Part shown: positions 16,154 to 23,871 of the stretch, piece after piece
Layout: the number at the start of each line of letters is the position of its first letter
Numbering within the stretch: the first letter of the stretch is position 1
Origin: Salegentibacter flavus
Lineage (GTDB): Bacteria > Bacteroidota > Bacteroidia > Flavobacteriales > Flavobacteriaceae
Reading direction: 5' to 3'
Assembly: GCF_900115145.1 (NCBI RefSeq)
Contig: NZ_FOVL01000005.1
Location: 62,001 to 126,000, forward strand
DNA: 64,000 nt
The notes under the pieces: model-generated
Databases searched by the model: none
Seen by the model: the letters and a program-made list of their open reading frames with translations, nothing else
Told to the model about the DNA's origin: nothing
Program-made: the position numbers and the translations under genes

Positions 16154-17668
16154 ATGGAGGTTGAAACATTCGGAATTGAAGACAAAAGAGTAGATAAGCA
16201 ATTATATGATTACCAGCAGGAAGACATTAAAAAAATCTTCAAGGTAATCGATGAACACCCTGAACATTATAATTTGCTTTATCAGTTACCTACCGGCGGA
16301 GGAAAGACCGTGATTTTTTCCCAAATGGTGAGGGAATACATTCAGCGTACCCAAAAGAAGGTATTGATTCTTACCCACCGAATTGAATTGTGTAAGCAAA
16401 CCTCAACAATGCTTACCGACTTTGGAGTGCGTAATAAGATAATTAATAGTAAGGTAAAGGAGCTACCCGATCAGGAAGATTATATGTGTTTTGTCGCGAT
16501 GGTAGAAACGCTTAATAACCGCCTAAATGATGAGAAGCTCGAGATAGAGGATATCGGGATGGTTATTATCGATGAGGCCCATTACAATTCCTTCAGAAAA
16601 CTATTCAAATTTTTTGAAAAATGTTTTATTCTTGGGGTGACAGCGACTCCATTAAGCTCCAATATCAAATTACCAATGAAGGATAATTACCGGGAACTAA
16701 TCGTAGGGGATTCAATTGCCTCTCTTATTGATAAAGGCTTTCTTGCCAAAGCAAATACCTACAGTTATAATGTTGGTTTAACCAGTTTAAAGGTGGGAAT
16801 GAACGGGGATTACACGGTAAAATCTTCTGAAGAACTTTATACAAATTACAGCATGCAGGAGAAGCTCCTGAATGCTTATTACGATAAATCCAGAGGTAAG
16901 AAAACCCTGATCTTCAATAACGGTATCAATACTTCTATTGAAGTTTATGAGACTTTTAAAAACGCGGGACTTCCTATACGTCACCTGGATAACACCACCG
17001 GGAAACAGGACCGTAAAGACATTCTAAAATGGTTTAAACATACTCCCGGAGCCATTGTTACTTCGGTAAGTATCTTAACTACTGGTTTTGATGAACCTAC
17101 CGTAGAAACTATTATTTTAAACAGAGCCACAAAATCGCTTACGCTGTATTTTCAAATGATTGGTAGGGGCTCAAGAATCCTACCCGGCAAATCTGAATTT
17201 TCAGTTTTAGACTTGGGGAATAATCTTTCCCGTTTTGGGGAATGGAGTGCCCCGGTAGACTGGCGACAAATATTCAGAGCTCCCGATTTCTATTTTGAAA
17301 ATCTGCTTAGTGATGAGGAGATCGAAAGAGAGTTCAAATATGAAATGCCTCCGGAAATAAGAGAGAAATTCGCCAAAACTGAAGATGTAGGCTTTGATGT
17401 GGAAGCTGCCTATGATAAAGTAATTAAACAGGGACTTAGGTCCAAAGCCGTCCTGGAATGGTCTATGGAGCAACACGTGAAAATGTGTGTCGAGAACAGC
17501 GAAGATGTATTCGACGCCAGACTGCTTATAAAGGAGTTGAAAGATGACATATCGTCTAGGATTAAACAGTATTCTTACTGCATAAGTAAGAGCACTCAAA
17601 ACTACAGGGACTGGCTGGAAGAAGATTATTCACGAAAACTAAGATTGGCTATCAATAAAGAGTTTTAA
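16154..17668 (+). CDS. Superfamily II DEAD/DEAH-type helicase (SSL2/ResIII-like)
   Basis: An ATP-driven DNA or RNA translocase of about 504 residues. Motif I is QLPTGGGKTVIFS, motif II the DEAH box in VIIDEAHYN, motif III VTATP and motif VI QMIGRGSRI; the TGFDEPTV stretch matches motif V. The N-terminal RecA-like domain (ResIII) and a helicase C-terminal domain make up residues about 10-365. A helical tail of ~130 residues has no recognised domain. An in-frame TTG at 16133 could extend the product by seven residues. Such helicases are widespread in Bacteroidota but their role is not established. It is monocistronic and ends at a terminator. Confidence 0.88.
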   Translation: MEVETFGIEDKRVDKQLYDYQQEDIKKIFKVIDEHPEHYNLLYQLPTGGGKTVIFSQMVREYIQRTQKKVLILTHRIELCKQTSTMLTDFGVRNKIINSKVKELPDQEDYMCFVAMVETLNNRLNDEKLEIEDIGMVIIDEAHYNSFRKLFKFFEKCFILGVTATPLSSNIKLPMKDNYRELIVGDSIASLIDKGFLAKANTYSYNVGLTSLKVGMNGDYTVKSSEELYTNYSMQEKLLNAYYDKSRGKKTLIFNNGINTSIEVYETFKNAGLPIRHLDNTTGKQDRKDILKWFKHTPGAIVTSVSILTTGFDEPTVETIILNRATKSLTLYFQMIGRGSRILPGKSEFSVLDLGNNLSRFGEWSAPVDWRQIFRAPDFYFENLLSDEEIEREFKYEMPPEIREKFAKTEDVGFDVEAAYDKVIKQGLRSKAVLEWSMEQHVKMCVENSEDVFDARLLIKELKDDISSRIKQYSYCISKSTQNYRDWLEEDYSRKLRLAINKEF

Positions 17669-17690
17669 TGCTGTAAAAAATATAAGATTG

Positions 17691-17718
17691 AGCCGGAAAG
17701 ATTTTCTTCCGGCTTTTT
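17691..17718 (+). terminator. Terminator after the helicase gene
   Basis: AGCCGGAA pairs with TTCCGGCT, then a T run. It lies between two convergent genes, 22 bp after the helicase stop and just before the stop of the DoxX gene. Confidence 0.85.
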
Positions 17719-17721
17719 TAT

Positions 17722-18210
17722 TTATTCCTCTTCTGCATCCACCGATTTTAAATCCTGTTCTACGAATTCTCTTTCCCTAACTGAGCCTCCGGCCACAATT
17801 GCTGCAGCGATTATTACAAGATTTTTAATGATGTATTGTCCTTCGGTTGTGAGCACAAAAGGAAATTCTTCAAAACTTAATTCTGGTAAAATCACCAAAG
17901 GCAGGAATGTTCCGGGGATTTGAAGAAATAGTAAAACCACGGCTATTCTTAATGTTTTTCTGAAAAGCATTAGCAAACCTATTAGCACCTCCCATATTCC
18001 AAGAATGGGGATGAATATTTCAGGATCAAACCAGAATACTGTGGCCGCGATTAGTTCCTGGGCGGGGCTGTCAAACACTACCTTTAGAGCCCCAAACCAA
18101 ATAAAAACAACAGCGATGGAAATCCTAAGCAAGGGTTTGCCATATTTGTACATCCATCGGGTAACCTTGTAATCTATCTTTCCTAACTTCTGAGTTTTAT
18201 CTACTTCCAT
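17722..18210 (-). CDS. DoxX-like (YkgB-type) membrane protein
   Basis: A 162-residue inner-membrane protein with four predicted helices. It has the DoxX/YkgB pattern: LLRISIAVVFIWFGALKVV in helix 1, FIPILGIWEVLIGLLMLF in helix 2, then a leucine-rich helix 3 and a C-terminal GQYIIKNLVIIAAAIVAGG. The charged tail (EREFVEQDLKSVDAEEE) is cytoplasmic by the positive-inside rule. Members are linked to oxidative or chlorine stress in some bacteria (RclC branch), but function is not proven. It lies between the helicase and the catalase genes; an oxidative-stress link with the catalase is only suggestive. Confidence 0.78.
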   Translation of the reverse strand: MEVDKTQKLGKIDYKVTRWMYKYGKPLLRISIAVVFIWFGALKVVFDSPAQELIAATVFWFDPEIFIPILGIWEVLIGLLMLFRKTLRIAVVLLFLQIPGTFLPLVILPELSFEEFPFVLTTEGQYIIKNLVIIAAAIVAGGSVREREFVEQDLKSVDAEEE

Positions 18211-18357
18211 TTCTTCATTTTAGCTGAATAACAAGTTGAAAAAAATATTTCAACTTGTTGATATTCAGGTTCAATTATAGGATTTATTTAACAGCGCCAA
18301 ATTCCTGATCTACACTTTATTTAGGAAATTTATGGAAACCATCTAAAATATACAATT

Positions 18358-20514
18358 ATGAAAAAATCAGAAAAAAAGAATGAAAACCCCAACAAAAAAT
18401 CACAGGATCTGGATCGAAATAGAGAATACGGAACTGACCAATTTCTTACAACCAACCAGGGGGTTAGAATAAATGACGACCAAAACTCCCTTAAGGCGGG
18501 GAACCGTGGGGCAAGCCTGTTGGAAGATTTTATTTTACGTGAAAAGATCACCCATTTTGATCATGAACGTATCCCGGAACGTATAGTACACGCCAGGGGA
18601 TCTGCTGCGCACGGGTATTTTCAGGTTTATGAATCTATGGAGAAGTATACCAAAGCTGGATTTCTTCAGGATCCAAACAGAAAAACCCCGGTTTTTGTAC
18701 GATTTTCTACCGTGGCAGGTTTTAAAGGCTCTACCGATCTCGCTCGTGATGTTCGTGGTTTTGCCGTAAAATTTTATACGGAAGAAGGGAATTATGATTT
18801 GGTAGGAAATAACATTCCGGTGTTTTTTATTCAGGATGCCATCAAATTTCCTGACCTGATCCACGCGGTAAAACCAGAACCTCACAATGAAATTCCGCAA
18901 GCAGCTTCAGCACACGATACTTTTTGGGATTTTGTCTCTTTAATGCCGGAATCTACCCATATGTTAATGTGGGCCATGAGCGACAGAGCAATCCCAAGAA
19001 GTCTTAGGATGATGGAGGGCTTTGGAATCCATAGCTTCAGGTTTGTGAATGCTAAAGGAGAATCTACTTTCGTTAAATTCCATTGGAAACCCTTGTTGGG
19101 AACACACGGAGTGACCTGGGACGAAGCACAGAAAATTTCAGGAAACGATTCCGACTTTCACAGACGGGATCTTTGGGAGGCGATAGAGAATGGCGAATAT
19201 CCGGAATGGGAATTTGGCGTACAGTTAATTGCTGAAGAGGATGAGCATAAATTTGATTTTGACATTCTTGATCCTACCAAACTTGTACCTGAAGAATTAG
19301 TGCCCGTAAAACGAATTGGGAAAATGGTCTTAAACCGAAATCCCGATAATTTCTTTGCCGAGACCGAGCAGGTGGCTTTTCACCCAGGGCATATAGTTCC
19401 GGGAATAGATTTCACCAATGATCCATTATTACAAGGTCGTTTGTTTTCCTATACCGATACTCAACTGAAGCGCCTCGGAGGTCCGAATTTTCATGAAATT
19501 CCTATAAATCGTCCTATAGCGCCAATGCACAACAATCAGCGCGACGGGCATATGAGACAGGAGATCAATAAAGGAAAAACAAGTTACCAGCCTAACTCTC
19601 TGGCGAATGGTTGTCCGTTTCAGGCTAAGATAGCCGAAGGTGGTTTTGATTCTTACCCGGAGAAAATTGACGCCAAAAAGGTGAGGGAGCGCAGTGCAAG
19701 TTTCCGTGATCATTTTAGCCAGGCAACTTTATTTTTTAATAGCCAAACTCCGGTCGAACAGCAACATATTATAGATGCTTTTAGCTTTGAACTTGGGAAG
19801 GTTGAAGTTAAGGAAATAAGAGTGCGTATGCTGGCAACCTTGAATGAAGTCGATAAGAAATTAGCCAAATCTGTGGCGGATAACCTTGGAGTGAAAGTAC
19901 CGAAACCGCCGAAACAATTCAACCATGGAGTGCCAGCCGATTTTAATAAAGATCGCTATGAACCTACAAAAAGCAACCCATCTGTAAAAAGCGATAAAGC
20001 TTTAAGCATGATGCATACCGGGTTTGGAAATATAAGTACCCGTCACGTTGCTTTCTTATGCGCCGATGGAGTTGATGGCAAATCGGTTGAAACGATGAAA
20101 AAAGCTTTGGAAAAGAAGGGAGCGATGGTCAAAATTCTTGGTCCCAACAGTGGGGAAGTTAAAACCGCCGATGGAAAAACAATTCCTGTAGATCAAAGTT
20201 ACAGAACTTCTGCTTCAGTGGTATTTGACGCCTTTTATGTACCTGCCGGAAAAAGTCAGCAGGCTTTAAAAAAGCAACCTAAGGCTATTCATATCTTAAA
20301 TGAAGGATATAAACATTGTAAAGCTATCGCTGCCGATAAAGAAAGTACACTATTGGAAGAAACACATTATTGGAAGATAATTGACAAGAAAAATCTTCAG
20401 GAAAATGGTGTTATTTTTAGCGATGGAAAATCTATTGATACCAAGGCTTTTGTTGAAGCGATAGGGAAACATCGTTTCTGGGACCGGGAAAAATCAGACG
20501 ATATTCCTGCATAA
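18358..20514 (+). CDS. katE: Large-subunit catalase (KatE/HPII type)
   Basis: Haem catalase that converts hydrogen peroxide to water and oxygen in the cytoplasm. At 718 residues it is the large clade-2 form. The distal histidine lies in [13 protein letters not shown] near residue 80, [12 protein letters not shown] follows, and the proximal haem tyrosine is in [15 protein letters not shown] near residue 365. The C-terminal ~150 residues form the extra flavodoxin-like DJ-1/PfpI domain of HPII enzymes ([25 protein letters not shown]). The N-terminus is basic and lacks a signal peptide. The gene is monocistronic, and a terminator separates it from the convergent PBP gene. Confidence 0.95.
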   Translation: MKKSEKKNENPNKKSQDLDRNREYGTDQFLTTNQGVRINDDQNSLKAGNRGASLLEDFILREKITHFDHERIPERIVHARGSAAHGYFQVYESMEKYTKAGFLQDPNRKTPVFVRFSTVAGFKGSTDLARDVRGFAVKFYTEEGNYDLVGNNIPVFFIQDAIKFPDLIHAVKPEPHNEIPQAASAHDTFWDFVSLMPESTHMLMWAMSDRAIPRSLRMMEGFGIHSFRFVNAKGESTFVKFHWKPLLGTHGVTWDEAQKISGNDSDFHRRDLWEAIENGEYPEWEFGVQLIAEEDEHKFDFDILDPTKLVPEELVPVKRIGKMVLNRNPDNFFAETEQVAFHPGHIVPGIDFTNDPLLQGRLFSYTDTQLKRLGGPNFHEIPINRPIAPMHNNQRDGHMRQEINKGKTSYQPNSLANGCPFQAKIAEGGFDSYPEKIDAKKVRERSASFRDHFSQATLFFNSQTPVEQQHIIDAFSFELGKVEVKEIRVRMLATLNEVDKKLAKSVADNLGVKVPKPPKQFNHGVPADFNKDRYEPTKSNPSVKSDKALSMMHTGFGNISTRHVAFLCADGVDGKSVETMKKALEKKGAMVKILGPNSGEVKTADGKTIPVDQSYRTSASVVFDAFYVPAGKSQQALKKQPKAIHILNEGYKHCKAIAADKESTLLEETHYWKIIDKKNLQENGVIFSDGKSIDTKAFVEAIGKHRFWDREKSDDIPA

Positions 20515-20532
20515 GTTTGAAGGTGATTTATT

Positions 20533-20574
20533 AATTAAAGGTTTAAGGGACTTAGGCTCGTTAAACCTTTAATT
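20533..20574. terminator. Bidirectional terminator between catalase and PBP1A
   Basis: A 14-bp perfect stem, AATTAAAGGTTTAA with TTAAACCTTTAATT, around a 14-base loop and followed by T on the plus strand. It reaches into the last codons of the convergent PBP gene (stop at 20569-20571). Confidence 0.75.
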
Positions 20575-22884
20575 GTTTTTCTTCCCTCCAAACAGTCTTT
20601 TAAAGAATCCTTTCTTCTCTTTCTTTTCCTCCTGTTTTTCGGTGCGTTTATTTCGTTCATCGTTCTGATCATTTTTGCCAAACAAGCGTTTAAAGAAACC
20701 GTCACGTTTTTCAGGTTTGCAATCCATCATCTCGATCACTTCAGCTGAAACCGGGAAACGCGCCTGGGTCACTTCTTTAAACTGAGGTTCTGCATTCATT
20801 TTTTGCATCAGCTTTCCGAAGACCGGCAAGGCAGAATTTGCACCCTGGCCTATAGAGGTATTGCTGAACCCAATTCGATGATCATCACTTCCCACCCAGG
20901 TTACGGTTACCAGGTTTGGAGTCATCCCAACAAACCATCCGTCTTTATTGTTTTGAGTCGTTCCGGTTTTTCCAGCAATATCGTTCCTTAGTCCGTAGGT
21001 ATTTCTTAGACGGTATGCCGTGCCTTCATTAACTGTAGCTTTCATCATTTCTACCATCACCTGCCTGTTGGTTTCTGAGAGGGCAGGGGAAGTGCCGTTA
21101 GTAGGTTTAAATTCGGCTAAGAGGTTTCCATTGCCATCTTCTATTTTGGTGATATAAAAAGGCTCACTATAATTCCCGTCATTAACAAAAGGGGTGAAAG
21201 CAGTAGTAAGTTCCGCCAAACTCATTGAAGCCGTACCCAGAGCAATGGAAGGCACCGAAGGAATTTCAGACTCGATTCCCATTCTCCTGGCCTGATTGAT
21301 GACATTGCCAATCCCAGCCTCCATTAATACCTTCACGGCGATGGTGTTCATAGACTGGCTCAGGGCTTCTTTCATATTATAATTCATATGAGGATCGTCC
21401 TCATCACTTCCGGAATTAGATGGTGTCCATCCGCCTTCATAAGTTACTTCCCGGGCAGAGAAGTAGGTGCAAGGCTCAATCCCGTTTTCCAGGGCTGCCG
21501 AATATACTATAGGCTTAAAAGTGGAACCTACCTGTCGCTTACTTTGTGAAACGTGATCGTATTGAAAATAACGGTAGTCAATGCCGCCCACCCAGGCCTG
21601 AACAGCTCCGGTACCGGGTTCTACCGCTAGCATCCCCGAATTTAAAAACTTGAGATAATGCTCAATACTGTCTTTAACGCTGGCAGTTTTGGTGATAGAG
21701 CCATTATATTCAAAAAGTTCCATTGGTTGAGTTTTATCCAGCTCAGCCATAATTTCTTCTTCAGATAAACCTTCATTTTCGAGGGTTTTATAGGGCCTGG
21801 ATCTCTTTATCGCGTCTTCCAGGATCTTAGGATTACGTTTCCAGGGTGTCGCCTTCCCGTAGGACTTTTCGTGTTGTTCCTGTAAAGCTGCCATATGTTC
21901 CTGCATCGATTCCTCGGCCAGTTCCTGCATTCTATAATTTAATGTGGTATGTACAATGAGTCCATCGCGGTATATGTTATATTTTTTCCCATCTTTATTT
22001 TTTAGCGTATCCAGAACCTTGCTAACATCTTTGCGAACCTGCTCTCTAAAATATGGGGCCAGTCCCTTGTCGTGGCCGTAATTTTTATAATTCAGGACCA
22101 GTTCTGTTTCCTGGGCTTCTTTTTCTTTTTCTTCTGAAATGAAACCATACTTTTCCATTTGTGAAAGCACTACGTTTCGTCTTTGTTTGCTGCGTTCAGG
22201 GAAGATGCGCGGATTGTAATAATGTGAAGCTTTAAGCATTCCCACCAAGACAGCTGATTCTTCTACGTTTAATTCTGAAGTATGTTTTCCGAAAAATTTC
22301 ATCGAGGCACTCTCAATCCCAAAAGTATTATCACTAAACGGAACGGTATTAAAATATAGCCTGATGATATCTTCTTTATCATACGTTTTCTCCAGTCTAT
22401 TGGCGATCACAACCTCCTGAAATTTATTCACTACAATTCCCAGAAATCCATAATCCTTTCTTCCGTAGATATTCTTGGCGAGTTGAAGCGTGATGGTGCT
22501 GCCACCTCCCGCAGATTCGTCCTGAAGTAAAATAGATTTAAAAAACACCCGCATGAGGCTTCGGGAATCAATCCCGCTATGATTATAGAAGCGAACGTCT
22601 TCAGTAGCGATAAGAGCATCTATTAAATGCTGGGGAAATTCTTCATATTTTACCGGCTGCCTGTCATGAATAAAAAATTTTCCTATCAATTCGCCTTCCG
22701 AAGAAAGCACCTGAGTGGCACGACTTTGCTGTAGTTCGCTTAATTCTTTGGAAGAGGGAAGTTTGCCCCAGGCACCAAAATAAATACTTGCAAAAAACAG
22801 GATCCCGAGTGCAACTAAACTTCCAATTATAATTAAACCCAATTTAAGTTTGGGTGAGTTTTTAATCTTTAATAACAACGACAT
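20569..22884 (-). CDS. Class A penicillin-binding protein (PBP1A), transglycosylase/transpeptidase
   Basis: Bifunctional peptidoglycan synthase anchored in the inner membrane. The 771-residue protein has a short cytoplasmic start, a helix near 15-37 and the GT51 glycosyltransferase domain with EDVRFYNHSGID (catalytic Glu) and GGSTITLQLAKN. The transpeptidase domain follows with the serine of GSTFKP (SxxK), the SMN motif in SQSMNTIAV and KTG in AGKTGTTQN. The C-terminus ends in an unusually lysine-rich tail with two copies of the phrase KKGFFKRLFG/RDGFFKRLFGK. It is similar in layout to MrcA. The minus-strand peptide array ends about 90 bp upstream, behind its own terminator. Confidence 0.93.
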   Translation of the reverse strand: MSLLLKIKNSPKLKLGLIIIGSLVALGILFFASIYFGAWGKLPSSKELSELQQSRATQVLSSEGELIGKFFIHDRQPVKYEEFPQHLIDALIATEDVRFYNHSGIDSRSLMRVFFKSILLQDESAGGGSTITLQLAKNIYGRKDYGFLGIVVNKFQEVVIANRLEKTYDKEDIIRLYFNTVPFSDNTFGIESASMKFFGKHTSELNVEESAVLVGMLKASHYYNPRIFPERSKQRRNVVLSQMEKYGFISEEKEKEAQETELVLNYKNYGHDKGLAPYFREQVRKDVSKVLDTLKNKDGKKYNIYRDGLIVHTTLNYRMQELAEESMQEHMAALQEQHEKSYGKATPWKRNPKILEDAIKRSRPYKTLENEGLSEEEIMAELDKTQPMELFEYNGSITKTASVKDSIEHYLKFLNSGMLAVEPGTGAVQAWVGGIDYRYFQYDHVSQSKRQVGSTFKPIVYSAALENGIEPCTYFSAREVTYEGGWTPSNSGSDEDDPHMNYNMKEALSQSMNTIAVKVLMEAGIGNVINQARRMGIESEIPSVPSIALGTASMSLAELTTAFTPFVNDGNYSEPFYITKIEDGNGNLLAEFKPTNGTSPALSETNRQVMVEMMKATVNEGTAYRLRNTYGLRNDIAGKTGTTQNNKDGWFVGMTPNLVTVTWVGSDDHRIGFSNTSIGQGANSALPVFGKLMQKMNAEPQFKEVTQARFPVSAEVIEMMDCKPEKRDGFFKRLFGKNDQNDERNKRTEKQEEKKEKKGFFKRLFGGKKNN

Positions 22885-22971
22885 AGGTTAAATTAACTGC
22901 TACAAATTAACGAAGACTTGAAAAGAGTAGTTCACTATTTATGCCAACTTTAAGGTTTACACAAGGAGATT

Positions 22972-23004
22972 AAAAAAGCCGGTCACAAATTAAATTGTGC
23001 CGGC
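22972..23004 (-). terminator. Terminator of the small-peptide array
   Basis: On the minus strand GCCGGCACAA pairs with TTGTGACCGGC (one bulge), followed by six T. It starts about 32 bp after the stop of the fifth small gene and supports transcription of the array as one message. Confidence 0.85.
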
Positions 23005-23035
23005 TAATTGAGGGCAAAGTTCATAAGGCTTGGTT

Positions 23036-23179
23036 TTATGGTTCTATGGCAAAATTTTTATGTTGATTAAAAGATGATGCAAAATGGTTGTTTTTAATTA
23101 CACGGAAATGCTTCCGGCGTTTTAAGAACCCTGCCTTACGTACCTCAATTTCCATAATCAAATTCTCCAGGGTTTTCAT
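23036..23179 (-). CDS. Fifth small gene of the array: 47-residue basic peptide
   Basis: ATG at 23179, stop at 23036-23038. The product starts MKTLENLIMEIEVRKAGFLK and continues with a basic stretch (RRKHFRVIKNN) and a polar tail ending FAIEP. It keeps the phase of the array: its start lies 122 bp after that of gene 4, it begins MKT and has a FL-K-x-R block where the others have FLNTEK, but the WDN motif is gone. I read it as a diverged or unrelated last member of the same operon. No family is recognised. Expression is inferred from spacing and the terminator just downstream. Confidence 0.55.
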   Translation of the reverse strand: MKTLENLIMEIEVRKAGFLKRRKHFRVIKNNHFASSFNQHKNFAIEP

Positions 23180-23205
23180 AATTTAAAGTTTAAAGGGTTG
23201 AATAA

Positions 23206-23301
23206 TTAAATTGAATGACGTCTATGGTTGTCCCAGCTGCTTCGGCTGTTTTGTTTCTCGGTGTTTAAAAATGCTCTGCGGCTAATCTTTGAAGTTTTCA
23301 T
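23206..23301 (-). CDS. Small gene 4 of the array: 31-residue basic peptide
   Basis: ATG at 23301, stop at 23206-23208. The product begins MKTSKISRRAFLNTEK and ends QNSRSSWDNHRRHSI. Codons 1-16 are identical, base for base, to those of gene 2. It has no membrane helix or signal peptide and carries a strong positive charge. The start of the peptide contains SRRAFLN, which looks like a twin-arginine motif but lacks the hydrophobic stretch that must follow it. The spacer before the ATG is identical over 26 bases to the one before gene 2. I recognise no family. Confidence 0.7.
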   Translation of the reverse strand: MKTSKISRRAFLNTEKQNSRSSWDNHRRHSI

Positions 23302-23327
23302 GATACTTAATTTATATGGTTGAACAA

Positions 23328-23423
23328 TTAATTTGAATAACGTCTTTGGTTATCCCAGCGGTTTCGGCTGTTTTGTTTCTCGGTGTTTAAAAATGTTCTG
23401 CGATGGATTTTTGAAGGTTTCAT
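23328..23423 (-). CDS. Small gene 3 of the array: 31-residue basic peptide
   Basis: ATG at 23423, stop at 23328-23330. It begins MKPSKIHRRTFLNTEK and ends QNSRNRWDNQRRYSN. It is the most diverged of the four, with Pro3, His7, Thr10 and NR in place of SS before the Trp, yet there is no indel and the FLNTEK and WDN-x-RR blocks are kept. Several differences from gene 2 are changes of amino acid, others are silent (AAA/AAG, ATC/ATT, GAT/GAC). It is spaced 25 bp after gene 2. Confidence 0.7.
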   Translation of the reverse strand: MKPSKIHRRTFLNTEKQNSRNRWDNQRRYSN

Positions 23424-23448
23424 AATACTTGTTTTTAAGGTTGATAAA

Positions 23449-23544
23449 TTAACGTAAATAACGTCTATAGTTGTCCCAGCTGCTTCGGCTGTTCGTTTTC
23501 TCGGTGTTTAAAAATGCTCTGCGGCTAATCTTTGAAGTTTTCAT
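23449..23544 (-). CDS. Small gene 2 of the array: 31-residue basic peptide
   Basis: ATG at 23544, stop at 23449-23451. It begins MKTSKISRRAFLNTEK and ends TNSRSSWDNYRRYLR. The position after WDN varies in the family (Gln, Tyr, Gln, His) while the flanking Trp-Asp-Asn and Arg-Arg are constant. Its first 16 codons and the spacer before it are identical to those of gene 4, as part of a 106-bp exact repeat. Confidence 0.7.
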   Translation of the reverse strand: MKTSKISRRAFLNTEKTNSRSSWDNYRRYLR

Positions 23545-23570
23545 GATACTTAATTTATATGGTTGAACAA

Positions 23571-23666
23571 TTAATTTGAATAACGTCTTTGGTTATCCCA
23601 GCTGCTACGGCTGTTTGTTTTCTCGGTGTTTAAAAATGCTATTCTGGTGATCTTGAAAGTTTTCAT
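23571..23666 (-). CDS. Small gene 1 of the array: 31-residue basic peptide
   Basis: First gene of the array in the direction of transcription, with ATG at 23666 and stop at 23571-23573. It begins MKTFKITRIAFLNTEK and ends TNSRSSWDNQRRYSN. It has an Ile in place of the second arginine of the RR pair seen in genes 2-4, so the twin-arginine look is not shared by all copies. The upstream 150 bp hold no clear TAnnTTTG element on this strand; they do carry an AT-rich inverted repeat near 23720-23750. No family is recognised. Confidence 0.68.
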   Translation of the reverse strand: MKTFKITRIAFLNTEKTNSRSSWDNQRRYSN

Positions 23667-23815
23667 CGTTTAAAAGTTTTATTGTTTACTTAATAGACTT
23701 AGGTTTAATTGGTTTGTTACAGTACTATGTATAAAACAGTAGTATATTAACATATTTTTAACTATTAGACTGATTTTCAATAGCAAAAGAATGGAGGGTA
23801 GGGACAGATTTAAAT

Positions 23816-23846
23816 AAAAAATGCGAACCCATCGGTTCGCATTTTT
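23816..23846. terminator. Terminator after the M19 dipeptidase gene
   Basis: AAAAATGCGAACC pairs with GGTTCGCATTTTT, with T runs at both ends. It sits 25 bp past the dipeptidase stop on the minus strand, so it separates that gene from the small-peptide array. Confidence 0.88.
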
Positions 23847-23871
23847 CTATAAATAAGAAGTGAATGGTGTA

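Larger units (their letters stand above)
23206..23666 (-). repeat. Tandem 121-122 bp repeat, each unit one tiny gene
   Basis: Four tandem units with starts at 23666, 23544, 23423 and 23301. Each unit is a 96-bp frame plus a 25-26 bp spacer. The stretches 23497-23602 and 23254-23359 are identical over 106 bp and 243 bp apart, so a two-unit block has been copied or homogenised. The repeats preserve the frame and their length is not that of a CRISPR. Confidence 0.9.

Noticed and set aside
22885-23035. Possible regulatory RNA between PBP1A and the peptide array
   Set aside because: The only strong structure is a GC-rich hairpin with a T run after the array, which is explained as a terminator.
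23206-23666. Array of repeats taken for a CRISPR
   Set aside because: Units are 121-122 bp, have no short identical repeat with unique spacers of constant length, and every unit encodes the same kind of reading frame with start and stop codons.
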